The notes: generated from the sequence alone by a model not told the origin. Counted from the first letter of the stretch, positions 40,921 through 51,012 are shown. The stretch is 64,000 nt of DNA from QKMZ01 sp012965515 (GCA_937879965.1 CALFMP010000014.1:62001-126000), one strand, 5' to 3'. Translations and numbers: made by a program.

Positions 40921-43900
40921 CTACGCTTTGCTTTCTTCTTTGACTTCGGTATCTGCGGAACTGACGAGACCGTCGAGCAATTGTCTTACAGAGTCGATTA
41001 ATTCCTGCTCTGAGGTTTGGGACTTGATCAAGTGTTTCGTCAGTCCGAGCGTCAGGTTATTCATTTCGTCTTTGGATAAGTCGCGACTGGTGTAGACGAT
41101 CAAGGGCGTCTCTCGCCATTCGCTCTTGCGCAGACTTTCGACGATACTGAATCCATCAGGCGGAGGTATTCCGATGTCGAGAATGATCAAATCCGGATTT
41201 TCTGTTTTTGCTAACTTTAATGCCCTTGCACCTTCAGACGCTTCGATCACTTCTACAGGAAAGCGGGAGAGATGATGTGTGATCAACTCTCTGGTTGAGT
41301 TGTCATCTTCGACAACGAGAACCTTAACTTTTTGACTTCCTTTGTTTCTCACCGCAAACCTTAGCGCGCGTTCGAGTTTTTTATCCTCGAGAGGTTTTGC
41401 TAACCAATCAAAAATGATTGCTGTTCCGAACAGTTCGGGGTTTTTGTCCACGCTGCTCAAGACGACAGTGGGAACTGTAAACGGGTGGTCGCCTGTCTGT
41501 TTCTTTTTCAGCCATTGCAGCCCGTTTCCATCCGGAAGGTTGACATCGAGAATCATCGCCTTCGGTGTAAATTCCAGCAGCAACTCATCCGCTTCTTCGA
41601 GATTCCGAGCGATTTCGATGTCGAATCCTTCTTTCTTGAGAACGCTGCGCACAAGCTTCGTAAGCTGCTCGTCGTCTTCAACCATCAATACTCGTGCCAG
41701 TGCAAATGCTCGTAAGTCCTGACTGGTTGTTCTCGGGCTTTTCGCTCCGCTTGGCAGTTCCGCCCAAAAGGTAGTGCCTTTGCCGACAGTAGATGCAACG
41801 CCTACCGTTCCGCCATGCTGTTCTACGAGTCCTTTGGTGATTGCCAGACCGAGACCGGTGCCACCTTTTTGTCTTGTGTCGCTTGAGTCGAGTTGTTGGA
41901 ATTTGCCCCATAGCTTGTGTTGTTCGCTCTCTGGGATGCCTGGTCCAGAGTCTGTCACCGAAAAGCGGATCATGTCGTTTTGTCTTTCAACATCCAGAAT
42001 AACTGCTGCACCTTCTGGTGAATATTTGATTGCATTCGACAAGAAATTCGTGAGGATTTGGATGACGCGATCTTGGTCGCACTTCAATGTTCCACTGTAA
42101 ATGATCTGATGCTTCAGTGTCACCTTAGCCTCTTGCGCCATGCCTTGTGTCGCTGCAAATGCACCGGCTACCAGGTCTTCCACCTTGCGTTCTCCGAGTT
42201 TCAATTCAAGCCGGCCGGCTTCCAATTTCCTGATGTCGAGAATGTCGTTGATCAGGCGTATGAGTCGATCTGATTCGTGGCGGGCAATGTTGACCAGCCG
42301 AGAAACTTTGTCGGAAACTTGCCCTGCAAGACCGCCTTCGATTAGTCGAAGGCTGGCGTGAATGGATGTAAGAGGTGTTCGCAACTCGTGAGAAACAGTA
42401 GAGTAAAACTCGCTGACTCTCCGTTCAGCTTCTTTTCTCTCAGTGATATCGTGCCCGATACTATAGATTGTCTCGAGTTCTCCATCTTCGTTCAACTGTG
42501 GAAACGTTCTTGCCCAAATCCAACGAATTGTGCCGTCTGGACGTAAGACGCGGTGTTCGACTTCTTGCGTCTTTTTCTCTTCTATCGTCTTGAAGGTAAA
42601 TTCTTTTACCGCTTCAACGTCATCGGGGTGAACTCCATTGAAAATCTCGGATGCACTCTTATAGATAGGTTCTCTCGAGCGACCCCAGATTTCTTCATAT
42701 GCCGGACTAACATACACGAAGGTATCGTTGGGTTTGGCGACGATGAACACTTCTTGGATTTGCTCAGTAAGTGTTCTGAAAAGCAATTCGCGTTCTTCGA
42801 GCAACTGTTCTGATTGACTGCGCTTGATACCGAGTGCGATACCATTGCAAACTCCGGCGAGGGTCTCCTGCAATTGCCTGCTGACGTCTTTCTTGCTGTA
42901 CATTGCTAAAACGCCCAAAAGCTCTTTGCCAAATACCAAGGGATAGGCGGTAAGCGCCGTCAGTCCATCGCTTTCTATCCAGCCTTTGCTGGTTGTTTGG
43001 GCGAGATTCTGCAAGTCATTTGTGAGCAGGGGACGAAGCTGTTCCGCAACAACTCCAATCTCTCCTTCTCCTACTTTGACGGTCTTCTGCCCTGGAGCAG
43101 CTGGAGATGAGTTTGCAGAACTTGCCCGCAACACCAATTCGTTTTTGTCATTTTCGGAAATTGTCCAAATGCGCGCAACACTCGCTTTCAGGTTTCGCGT
43201 CATCAGGCTGGTGCACTGCTTGAGCATCTCATCTAGATTGGTTTGTTGGCTCAAAACATATGCTGTTTCTGCTACAAAACTTGCTAATTCTGCTCGCTCG
43301 ATCAGCTCTTCTTTGGCCCTGACTGCATCGACAAATTGCCCTATCTCCTGACCGAATGCCGAGAGGGCGCTCAATTGATCGGCGTCGATTGCTTCAATTT
43401 TGTCGGAGTAAAACTCAATCACGCCGAGCAACTGTTTTTGCCCAAGAATCGGAAAGGCCAGACCATGCTTAAGCCCATCGGTCAGGGCTGCTTTCTTGCG
43501 AGGGAAACTTTCCTCAGAGACCGTGGTCACGTCCACGTATTGAGGTGCCCCAGACGACCAAACTTGTCCTGGCAGACCTGAGCCGAGCTTGAAAGTGCGC
43601 TCCAGCGTGTCTTTCTTGAAGTTGGGCAGCGGCTTGGTCTCGTCGTTCCAGAAGGCGCTGCATTTTAGCTCAGCTTCTTTTTCTTCATTTCTTACTAACC
43701 AAGCGGTCCCGAAGCGGAAGGAATTGAGTTTTCCGAGGACTTCCAGGAGCCGCTCGAAGGCTCCTTGGATATCTCTTGAGTCGCTGAGAACATGTGTGAC
43801 TGCTAGTTGAACAGCCAGTCTGCGGACAACATCATTTTTCTCTTTGAAGAAGTAGCCGACCATAATAAGGCAGACAGCAAGCGCAGAGGCTGCCAATGCG

Positions 43901-44475
43901 AGTAATGTGGAGGATAATTCACCAGTTCGTTGGGTTTCTTTGGCGAGATTTTCAGAGCGGAATTTCAACAGGTTTTTTTCCGAGGCGATGATTTCATGGA
44001 GGATTTCATCAGCTTGAATTTCTACGTTTTCTCGCCCTCTGGAATTTATGTATTTCTTTGCTGCTTCTGTGCCTTCTTTTTTAGCTGTGTTGATGGCGTC
44101 TCGCAAATACGCGGAGCGGCGCTCCAGGGTGTGCTTGAGAAACTCTACGCGTTGTAACTGTGGAGGGTTGTCTTTAACTAGCTCATTCAGTTTTGCGATA
44201 GCTTGGTCGATTGCTTTGCTTGATTTTTCAAAGTCATCGACAAAAGCCTGCTCGTGCTTAACGATGTAGCCTCTTTCGCTGGATAATAGTTCCTCCAGCG
44301 CCACATCGACTTCTTCTAACTGCAAAAGCACGTCATATGTGTGAATCAGCCACGTCCTGTGGTTGATCATCACCTCTTGCTGGCGCCAGCTGGCAAAAGT
44401 TGCCCAACCGGCAGCAGCGAGCATCAGGAACAGCGTTCCTGCTATGCCAACCAGGATTGTCCATCTGTGGCGCAT
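40921..44475 (-). CDS. Hybrid histidine kinase CHASE3-GAF-GAF-PAS-HisKA-HATPase-REC-REC
   Basis: The 1184-residue membrane sensor has two transmembrane helices (about 7-28 and 188-209) enclosing a CHASE3-like extracytoplasmic helical domain (EELLSSERGYIV), then two GAF domains (about 230-385 and 395-550), a PAS with PAC (560-682), HisKA with His696 in VSHELRT, an ATPase domain (N-box NFLSNAIKYS, G-box DSGPGIP and GGTGLGLAI) and two C-terminal receivers with Asp977 and Asp1100. It probably starts a phosphorelay. It is the last of three same-strand signalling genes, next to a CheY-like protein (22 bp upstream) and a REC-HPt-REC-REC protein. Confidence 0.95.
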   Translation of the reverse strand: MRHRWTILVGIAGTLFLMLAAAGWATFASWRQQEVMINHRTWLIHTYDVLLQLEEVDVALEELLSSERGYIVKHEQAFVDDFEKSSKAIDQAIAKLNELVKDNPPQLQRVEFLKHTLERRSAYLRDAINTAKKEGTEAAKKYINSRGRENVEIQADEILHEIIASEKNLLKFRSENLAKETQRTGELSSTLLALAASALAVCLIMVGYFFKEKNDVVRRLAVQLAVTHVLSDSRDIQGAFERLLEVLGKLNSFRFGTAWLVRNEEKEAELKCSAFWNDETKPLPNFKKDTLERTFKLGSGLPGQVWSSGAPQYVDVTTVSEESFPRKKAALTDGLKHGLAFPILGQKQLLGVIEFYSDKIEAIDADQLSALSAFGQEIGQFVDAVRAKEELIERAELASFVAETAYVLSQQTNLDEMLKQCTSLMTRNLKASVARIWTISENDKNELVLRASSANSSPAAPGQKTVKVGEGEIGVVAEQLRPLLTNDLQNLAQTTSKGWIESDGLTALTAYPLVFGKELLGVLAMYSKKDVSRQLQETLAGVCNGIALGIKRSQSEQLLEERELLFRTLTEQIQEVFIVAKPNDTFVYVSPAYEEIWGRSREPIYKSASEIFNGVHPDDVEAVKEFTFKTIEEKKTQEVEHRVLRPDGTIRWIWARTFPQLNEDGELETIYSIGHDITERKEAERRVSEFYSTVSHELRTPLTSIHASLRLIEGGLAGQVSDKVSRLVNIARHESDRLIRLINDILDIRKLEAGRLELKLGERKVEDLVAGAFAATQGMAQEAKVTLKHQIIYSGTLKCDQDRVIQILTNFLSNAIKYSPEGAAVILDVERQNDMIRFSVTDSGPGIPESEQHKLWGKFQQLDSSDTRQKGGTGLGLAITKGLVEQHGGTVGVASTVGKGTTFWAELPSGAKSPRTTSQDLRAFALARVLMVEDDEQLTKLVRSVLKKEGFDIEIARNLEEADELLLEFTPKAMILDVNLPDGNGLQWLKKKQTGDHPFTVPTVVLSSVDKNPELFGTAIIFDWLAKPLEDKKLERALRFAVRNKGSQKVKVLVVEDDNSTRELITHHLSRFPVEVIEASEGARALKLAKTENPDLIILDIGIPPPDGFSIVESLRKSEWRETPLIVYTSRDLSKDEMNNLTLGLTKHLIKSQTSEQELIDSVRQLLDGLVSSADTEVKEESKA

Positions 44476-44497
44476 TTGGGTTCTGACCCAGGGATAT

Positions 44498-44887
44498 CTA
44501 ACTCTTGTTCAATATTCCCTGTATGTCGTCAGGCAAGGTCATTGGATCAAAAGGTTTTGTAATAATGCCTTTTGCTCCCATTTTCTGATACAGCTCAACT
44601 TCATGTGTTTGAGCTTTGGCCGTCATGAAAATCACTGGAATCGTGGTAAGGGCGTCCAATTTGCGCAGTTCGCCCAGCGTCGTGGGTCCGTCCATGCCGG
44701 GCATCATAACGTCCAAAATTATCAAGTCCGGTTTGATTTCGTTGGCTTTATCGATCGCCTCGGCACCGGAAGCCGCCAATTCGACCTTCCAATCCGTCAA
44801 ACCCTCCAGACCCATTTGAGCAAGGGTGCGAATATTGAGATCGTCGTCGACCAGTAGAACTTGTTTGATATTGGCTGCGCTCGTCAT
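44498..44887 (-). CDS. Single-domain response regulator (CheY-like)
   Basis: The 129-residue protein is a lone receiver. It has the acidic pair (LVDDDL, 13-18), the phosphoacceptor in LIILDVMMPGMDG, the Thr/Ser in IFMTAKA and the Lys in IITKPFDP. It has no output domain, so it passes phosphate or signals by binding partners. It lies between the hybrid kinase (22 bp downstream) and the REC-HPt protein (32 bp upstream) on the same strand. The three probably form one pathway. Confidence 0.94.
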   Translation of the reverse strand: MTSAANIKQVLLVDDDLNIRTLAQMGLEGLTDWKVELAASGAEAIDKANEIKPDLIILDVMMPGMDGPTTLGELRKLDALTTIPVIFMTAKAQTHEVELYQKMGAKGIITKPFDPMTLPDDIQGILNKS

Positions 44888-44919
44888 TTACTCACTCTTT
44901 TGTGCATGCTGCTCTGTAC

Positions 44920-47055
44920 TCAAGAAAGTACAGAACGACCCTTCAAACCCCTTAAAGCATAATCTCTCAGTTTTTCAAAATTATCCCCTTCCAGAGGGAA
45001 TTCAGCGGTGCTTAAGTCCAATCCTGTTTGGAATTCGTTGCCTCGGCCGCTCGGGAACCACATTTTTCCCCAATCTTCTTTGAGCAGTTCGAAAATTCGG
45101 GCGACCGTATCGCTCGACTCCCCGGCAAGCACAATCACAAACTTGCCGCCTTCCAGACGCCCGCGCAAGTCTTCGGCTCGCAGGCGCTCCCTCAAAAGTT
45201 CACCCAGCTTACCGACAACATGTTCAGCTGAGAAAGCTCCGTGGAGTGTATCAAGTTGTTCGTAATCAACAATTGAAATGACGGCGAGTGACAGACTTTG
45301 TGATTGTTGGCTGCAGAGATTTATCAGTTGCTCGCTTTCGGTTTTCAGCGCGGGCGCGGTTAGGAGCTTGCTTTGCGGATCGATGCGAGTAGAAACCTCG
45401 CTCAATGTTTTCGACAAATGTGCTTTGACTCTCGAGAGCAATTCATCCACTAGAACAGGCTTGCTGAGGAAGTCTGTTCCGCCTGCTGTAAACGCGGCGC
45501 GTTTGCCCTCCGCATCGCTCTTCGAGGTGAGGAAAATCACCGGTACATGTTTCCACTCGTCATGCGACTTCAGCAGTCTGCAAACTTCATAGCCCGTCAG
45601 TCCGGGCATGATTACGTCGAGCAAGACGAGGTCAGGTTGAAACTCATGAATTACATCAAGAATTACAATTGGCTCGTTGAGCGAGCGCACCTTGATGCCG
45701 GCAGGAATCAATACAGATTCTACGAAACCGGAGAGGAGCGGATCGTCGTCAACGCACAAGACTCGTGGTCTGCGCATTTGACCAGCCACAGTCATAATTT
45801 GCATTGCCTCAGTCAAGCTTCCGCGAGTCACGTCACCATCCAGTAGAGCGGAGGCGCCACCATATACGATTTCAGCTTGTGTGAAACTCTCCTCTTTCGA
45901 ATTCACAAAACAAAGAGGAATAATTCGCTTTGCGGCCTGGCGGAGTTCACGCGCAAGCTGAAAGCGACCGGGTGTGGTGTCTAGTTGTAAGTCGATCAAT
46001 GCAGAATCGTATTCTTGTTTGCCGAATTTTACGATTGCGCCGACCGAACTGCCAACCATATCGAGTTCGCAATCGGCGTCTTGAGCAGCACCCTTGAGAG
46101 GTCCTGGATAAGCGCCTTCCGGCGTAACTGCCAGGCAGGAGATTGACGGCAGTTTATGCGCTTCGAGAGCACTGCCTTGCTCGCGCGCAATAGCGTCAAC
46201 AATCTGAGTGCCTTCAACGACACAACGAATAACTTCCGCCCAGATAACTTCCTGTTCCGTGTCGCTGTGGGGGTCTACAGTGATTAGGAAATCTTCTATG
46301 CGTTCGGCGAATTGACCGATTTTGGTAAACCCGTATGAGCCTGCAGTGCCTTTTATTTTGTGAGCAACGGCCATGGCGTCCTGCAGCAAGCGGAGATTTC
46401 TTGGGTTTTCTCTCGCCTTCTTGACCGACGTGGTGATTTCTCCCCAGGCGTCAGGCAGGGTCTTGATGAATGTTTCTCTAGCTTTCTTAATCGCATTTTG
46501 CGTTTCGATGCGGCGCTTCAGTTTTTTCAACCGCTCTACTTCTTCAGGATAAGTGCTCTCGTCCGCCAGCATCTTCTCGATTTGCTCGAGCGATTCTTCT
46601 ACCTGAGCAGAGTCCAGAACAGGTTGGACTTTGAAGTTGCCGGTGTCTTCTTCCGTGACTTTCGGAATGGAGTCACCGGGCGGCGGAATGATGTTTTCCA
46701 GCGTATGGAGAAACAGTTCGGGAACGATCGGCTTCTGAATCACCTGTGAAACTTTGAGGATGTTTCTCAGCCAATTGAAGGTCTTTTGATCGCACCAGTT
46801 GCCCGTGCACAGAATAATAGGAAGAGTGTCGTCCTGCTCACGGACCTTGCTGATCCAGGTCATACCATCTACTTCCGGCAACCTGTAATCGACAATCGCC
46901 AACCCCGGTCTCTTTGCTTCCAGTGACGCTGTCGCCTCTTTCGCGCTGCGCGCGAGAACGACTTCGTAGCCCCTGCTTTTCAACAGGTCACCAACCAGAT
47001 CGCGAAATCCCTTGTCATCGTCGATAACGAGAATGTATGTATTTTGCTCAGACAT
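44920..47055 (-). CDS. REC-HPt-REC-REC-GGDEF-like phosphorelay protein
   Basis: The 711-residue protein has, in order, a receiver (Asp56, AIVDYRLPEVDG), a helical region with an HPt histidine (His232 in AHKIKGTAGSYGF), a degenerate receiver-like domain (about 315-430), a full receiver (LVLLDVIMPGLTG, about 440-560) and a C-terminal GGDEF-fold domain (570-705). The GGDEF motif is EGGKF, so cyclase activity is unlikely, but RAED keeps the I-site pattern five residues before it. The layout is PleD-like with an inserted HPt. The start is ATG at 47055; a TTG at 47109 would add 18 residues. It heads the three-gene set with the CheY-like protein and the hybrid kinase. Confidence 0.9.
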   Translation of the reverse strand: MSEQNTYILVIDDDKGFRDLVGDLLKSRGYEVVLARSAKEATASLEAKRPGLAIVDYRLPEVDGMTWISKVREQDDTLPIILCTGNWCDQKTFNWLRNILKVSQVIQKPIVPELFLHTLENIIPPPGDSIPKVTEEDTGNFKVQPVLDSAQVEESLEQIEKMLADESTYPEEVERLKKLKRRIETQNAIKKARETFIKTLPDAWGEITTSVKKARENPRNLRLLQDAMAVAHKIKGTAGSYGFTKIGQFAERIEDFLITVDPHSDTEQEVIWAEVIRCVVEGTQIVDAIAREQGSALEAHKLPSISCLAVTPEGAYPGPLKGAAQDADCELDMVGSSVGAIVKFGKQEYDSALIDLQLDTTPGRFQLARELRQAAKRIIPLCFVNSKEESFTQAEIVYGGASALLDGDVTRGSLTEAMQIMTVAGQMRRPRVLCVDDDPLLSGFVESVLIPAGIKVRSLNEPIVILDVIHEFQPDLVLLDVIMPGLTGYEVCRLLKSHDEWKHVPVIFLTSKSDAEGKRAAFTAGGTDFLSKPVLVDELLSRVKAHLSKTLSEVSTRIDPQSKLLTAPALKTESEQLINLCSQQSQSLSLAVISIVDYEQLDTLHGAFSAEHVVGKLGELLRERLRAEDLRGRLEGGKFVIVLAGESSDTVARIFELLKEDWGKMWFPSGRGNEFQTGLDLSTAEFPLEGDNFEKLRDYALRGLKGRSVLS

Positions 47056-47149
47056 GTTTCGCCCCGGAGTGGTTAACTGACGGCTGTTTTCAGCATTTTG
47101 AAGGACCAAGACTTGTCGAATTGGTTCCCTATTCTACTAACTGTGATCT

Positions 47150-48391
47150 CTACTTCCCACCTAATTTAAGGTCGCGCTGAAAATCGTTATCCGAAATCTG
47201 CTCCAAGTAATTCGCTTTTGTCGAATAGACGATTGAGGTGTCGCCGTTGACGTTCAGCGTGGCTCGCATTTCCTCTGCTTCTTCCAATCGATGAGACAGC
47301 TCGGGAGTGGGGTTGCCTAGCGCGTTTTCAAACTCGCGGATGCGCTGGTTCTTTTTCTTGACCATGCGATTTTTCTCAAATGTGTACAACAGTCTGAGCG
47401 CGGGAATTGTGAGGAAAAGCAACGCGTAGAAGCAGAGGAAGAGGAAGAAATACCCCGCGGAATTCAGATGAGCCGGGCGCACCAGGAATATGCACGCCGT
47501 CAGTGCCATGATGAAATTGAGCGCTCCCATGCCCATGACCTTTTTTAGTTCTTCTTTCTTCAAGTTGGAAAAGGTCCAAGTTTTGTGCTCCAAAAGTGGC
47601 GGCAGCAGAGCGTAAGAAGTCACTTCGCTTCTTTTTTGCATATCGGGAAAAACATAGACAATGCTGCCTGTGCTAGTCACTTGCGGCATACCATTGAACT
47701 TTGCCAGAATCGCGAAAAGTGTTTGTTCATCCTCCGGCTCTTCGCCTGTGTAAGGGCTCAAGTGTTCCGGTAAAACAACGCCTTCGTTGAGCCGAATCAC
47801 CTGTGCCAGCAGTTTCCACTTCTCCTGTTCGAGATCTTTGTTGGGGTCGCCCTCTCCGAAAAGAAACGAGAAACAATCGAGAAGAAATCCTTGTCTGGCA
47901 CCGCCACTGGTGCTGCCAGGTTTCAGTTTCTCTCTGCCCCAATGTACCAGATCTTTCAGTGCCAAACGTTGAACAAGACCAAAGAAGTCTCTCCACATGC
48001 CGGACACAGACTCTGTGGAGCCAGAAACGCCTGCCAGCAGCGTTTGAATTATGAGGGCTATTCCGAAGAGACAGATCAGTGAGAAGAGCAGGGTCAGCCC
48101 GAAAGATAGACGAAAGAGAAATGTCGCAACTTTGAAAGTTCCACTGCCGATTTGATTGAGTACGCGATTGATGCCGTGTCTGAAATAGGTGTACGAATAA
48201 TGCTCGCCAAAGCAGTAGTAAATCTCGCCATCCTGCGCCACCTCGAGATTGGCGTCAGTATCGGATGCAATCAGGTTTAGCTCGCTCGATACGTCACTGA
48301 GCGGCATCCCTGTCTTCGCCACCACATCCGCTACCGTGACCCGCTTTCCCAGGTCATTAATGGCGTGGATGATCTTGGAGCGATTTGACAT
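47150..48391 (-). CDS. Winged-helix N-terminus membrane protein, unknown
   Basis: The 413-residue protein starts with a winged-helix-like region (1-70, KIIHAINDLGKRVTVADVVAKTGMPLSDVSSEL) followed by a strand EVAQDGEIYYCFG. It then has one long hydrophobic segment (about 86-115), a soluble loop, a second winged-helix-like part with GSIVYVFPDM (about 235-250) and two more membrane helices (about 285-335). The C-terminus is helical and charged. Similar proteins with a duplicated helix-strand module and membrane helices occur in cyanobacteria as I recall, without known function. It lies upstream of the signalling genes with a 94-bp gap and could be in the same unit. Confidence 0.75.
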   Translation of the reverse strand: MSNRSKIIHAINDLGKRVTVADVVAKTGMPLSDVSSELNLIASDTDANLEVAQDGEIYYCFGEHYSYTYFRHGINRVLNQIGSGTFKVATFLFRLSFGLTLLFSLICLFGIALIIQTLLAGVSGSTESVSGMWRDFFGLVQRLALKDLVHWGREKLKPGSTSGGARQGFLLDCFSFLFGEGDPNKDLEQEKWKLLAQVIRLNEGVVLPEHLSPYTGEEPEDEQTLFAILAKFNGMPQVTSTGSIVYVFPDMQKRSEVTSYALLPPLLEHKTWTFSNLKKEELKKVMGMGALNFIMALTACIFLVRPAHLNSAGYFFLFLCFYALLFLTIPALRLLYTFEKNRMVKKKNQRIREFENALGNPTPELSHRLEEAEEMRATLNVNGDTSIVYSTKANYLEQISDNDFQRDLKLGGK

Positions 48392-48532
48392 TAAGCGACT
48401 ACTAAATCAGGCCCGGTTGCAGATAAAGCTATACTGAGAATTACTTCTGGCTTCTTTGAGCTTTTAAAACACTCATGCCATATTTAATCTGCCACGATGA
48501 CAGACTGACTTAAGCGTGGAAGTTTACAGGTC

Positions 48533-50701
48533 TTAGCTGCCGGTCGGAATGAACATCGCTGGTGTTTGTCCGGCCAGGAATCTCATGTAGAGCGAGTGTC
48601 TTCCGCCGCCGGACAGCGGCTCGATCCAGAATGGCGCCATGTACATGTGATCGACGTGCGCGCTGGTCGGGTCTTTGCGCGTGACCTCGACGAAATAAGC
48701 GCCACCTTTTTTGCCGATATTGTGGGTGACAGTATCGAATTTGACTTGGTTGCCCATGCCGCTCAGCTCTTCGCCGGTCAGCTTCACTTCTTGCATCACT
48801 TCGGCCAAAGTGCGATCGCCAACCTTCTGGTCGCCCCAAAGTTTCAGTGTGTATTTGGCGTCCGGCTCGATTTTTCCGCCGATTTTGGTTGTGAGCGAAA
48901 GTTCGTTGGTCACAGCCTGGTCGACAATTTGACCCATCTGGTAGCGATCGTTAGCTACCACCCGGCCGTTGAGTCTTTCCATATGTGTGGTGGCAAATGT
49001 GCGGCGCGATCTCAGACCTTCCAACACTCCGGCTTTGTCTATGTTGCTTACCCAAATGCCCGTTTCTGCCGGCACAAGACCAGGGTCGCCGAAGTGCGCG
49101 TCGCGTCCGACTACCGGCGACATGTGGAAGCCGTCATTAATGAAACCGCGCAGGCTCGTAAGGTCGGCATCTTTGGCTCCAATCTCTTCTGCCGGTGTGC
49201 GACGCATCGCGCCGCCCTTGATGATTTCGATGTTGGAGAAATATTTGCCGGCTCGTCTGACCCATTCTTCTTTCGTTTTGAATGAATAGCGTCCATAATC
49301 GGCGCCCTTTGTGCCTGAGGGTAGACTCGGTGAATGATCTTGCGACCAGCGAGGATGCGCTGCTATGAAAATCGGGTCTTTGCCCAAGCTATCCTTAAGT
49401 CCATTCGTCTCGATGTAATCGACGACTCCTTTCATGTTGCCGTCCGGGTATTTGATTACGTCCGGTGTGACCATCTCCGGCGGTTCTTTCAAGCCCAGTG
49501 CGCGTCTGACCGGGGAAGTTGCTTGTTCCCACAGAGTCTTGGGTCGGCGAACTGCCTCGAAGAATGTCGGCATTTCCACCATCAGGAAGTGGTTTTTGCC
49601 GCCTGATTTCGGGTTGCCCACCTTGCCGATAGTTCCCATCTCTGTGCCGATAAGCACGACATGTTTGCCGTTGACGGTTGCCCTTGCCGCTTCTTTGAAC
49701 TGCTCGGCATACCACTGAGGAGCTTCGGCAAGAATCGGACCTTGTTGTTCCGGAATGCGCGGGTCGCCTGGTTTGACTCCGTCGCGTGCAGCCAGGTGGT
49801 TGTGGTCTGTAATGAGGACCACGTTTTGACCTTGCTCTTTTGCCTTGGCGGAGATTGAACTGACTGTGCCCATGCCATCAGACTGTTTGGTGTGAAGATG
49901 CAAACTTCCTTGTGCAAGCACGTAGTCGTCTTCGACTTTTGCAATGCCCGCCGTCATTCTATTTCCAGTGATCACGTCACGGTTGTCGTACTCGCGCACG
50001 CGCTGAAGAATGCTAGTGAATGGGCGCTTGAGCCAACTTGTATGCTCCGGAAGTACAGTCGGTGAGTCGAAACGGCTGACGCCTGCCAATGTGCCTTGTT
50101 GTCCGTCCAGCGTATGGATTTTGCCGATTGGCAATTTGGGATTAGGACCGCTTTCGGTAACTCCCTGCACGTATTTGTTGTTGACGATGCTTGAGAGAAA
50201 CTTGTTTTCCGTCTCGACAATGCCTTTCTGTGTCGTCTGTCCTAGACGGCTGATGGCTTTTGGGCTTTCCTTCATGGCGTAACCGACTTCGGTGCCGGCG
50301 ATGCCGCCTGCCAGGTTGAGAATCAAATCGGATGTGCCGCTTACTGTATGCCTCGCCAATGTGTGTGCAACAGCATCTACGTCGGCGCCAGGCTTTTGCG
50401 CCTCGTCGACTGCATTGGTCATGGACTTGTAGCCTTGATAAATCAAAGGCACGGTCAAAACTGCACCGACTGCCCAAGCTGCCGGTCCTTTTGCCGGAAG
50501 GAAATAGCCCATTGCGGTACCGATTCCGGCGGACATCGTGAAAGTCTTGCCGGCGTGAGCGATTGAAGTTGCCGGGCGCTCCCAAGCTTCTTGTGCCAGT
50601 TCGGACGTTGCCGACGGCAGTTCCTTAACAGCCTTGCCATAGACCTCCATGGCTGAGACTGTGTTTTCGCTTTGGGCTTGGGCTTCTGTGGGTTCGGGCA
50701 T
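48533..50701 (-). CDS. PHP-domain metal-dependent phosphoesterase-like protein
   Basis: The 722-residue protein has an N-terminal region with hydrophobic segments (about 53-90, GIGTAMGYFLPAKG and AAWAVGAVLTVPLIYQG; and 125-142) and a PHP domain from about 262. Its metal ligands are visible: HLH (268-270), Asp275, DHNH (299-302), Glu354 with GTEMGT, His371, FIAAHPRW and GRDAHF. Beyond 580 is a beta-rich C-terminal domain. PHP enzymes cleave phosphate esters and act as exonucleases, phosphatases or polymerase proofreaders. Residues 350-460 include a long insert. The substrate is unknown. It is separate from the two-component genes (141 bp). Confidence 0.82.
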   Translation of the reverse strand: MPEPTEAQAQSENTVSAMEVYGKAVKELPSATSELAQEAWERPATSIAHAGKTFTMSAGIGTAMGYFLPAKGPAAWAVGAVLTVPLIYQGYKSMTNAVDEAQKPGADVDAVAHTLARHTVSGTSDLILNLAGGIAGTEVGYAMKESPKAISRLGQTTQKGIVETENKFLSSIVNNKYVQGVTESGPNPKLPIGKIHTLDGQQGTLAGVSRFDSPTVLPEHTSWLKRPFTSILQRVREYDNRDVITGNRMTAGIAKVEDDYVLAQGSLHLHTKQSDGMGTVSSISAKAKEQGQNVVLITDHNHLAARDGVKPGDPRIPEQQGPILAEAPQWYAEQFKEAARATVNGKHVVLIGTEMGTIGKVGNPKSGGKNHFLMVEMPTFFEAVRRPKTLWEQATSPVRRALGLKEPPEMVTPDVIKYPDGNMKGVVDYIETNGLKDSLGKDPIFIAAHPRWSQDHSPSLPSGTKGADYGRYSFKTKEEWVRRAGKYFSNIEIIKGGAMRRTPAEEIGAKDADLTSLRGFINDGFHMSPVVGRDAHFGDPGLVPAETGIWVSNIDKAGVLEGLRSRRTFATTHMERLNGRVVANDRYQMGQIVDQAVTNELSLTTKIGGKIEPDAKYTLKLWGDQKVGDRTLAEVMQEVKLTGEELSGMGNQVKFDTVTHNIGKKGGAYFVEVTRKDPTSAHVDHMYMAPFWIEPLSGGGRHSLYMRFLAGQTPAMFIPTGS

Positions 50702-51012
50702 TTCAGGGAGCTTGAACTTGAGAGGGTTGCACGGAGTTTAATCTTTCGCCCTTCCGTCTCCAATGGGGAAGGTACGCAAGAAGGTGTACAGATGACTACA
50801 AACACGTGTTGCGTGGACAACATTTGAAAAAGAGATCCTGGTTCGACCCTTAGTGCTTTCGTTTCGAAACCTTCGTTCTTCACCAGGAGCATCGACACTC
50901 AATTGTCCTCCTGTTTATCGGCTGTATGCCAAACAGGTTAAACATTGACGACGATCTGTATATGAGCTATTGTATAAAATACTAACAATTATATATTTCG
51001 GCAGAGATCCCA
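50702..51012. other. Divergent promoter region, PHP / HTH-TPR genes
   Basis: About 310 bp without a gene. It is AT-rich near 50945-51000, where the promoter described separately lies. A short minus-strand frame (50915-51145) overlaps the HTH gene and is not called. No RNA gene was seen. Confidence 0.5.
50945..50982 (+). promoter_or_regulatory. Promoter with overlapping palindrome for HTH-TPR gene
   Basis: TTGACG (50945-50950) and TATTGT (50968-50973) with a 17-bp spacer form a good sigma-70 promoter. The palindrome GTATAAAATAC (50972-50982) overlaps the -10/start region and could be the operator for the HTH protein itself. Autoregulation is an inference from position. Confidence 0.45.
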
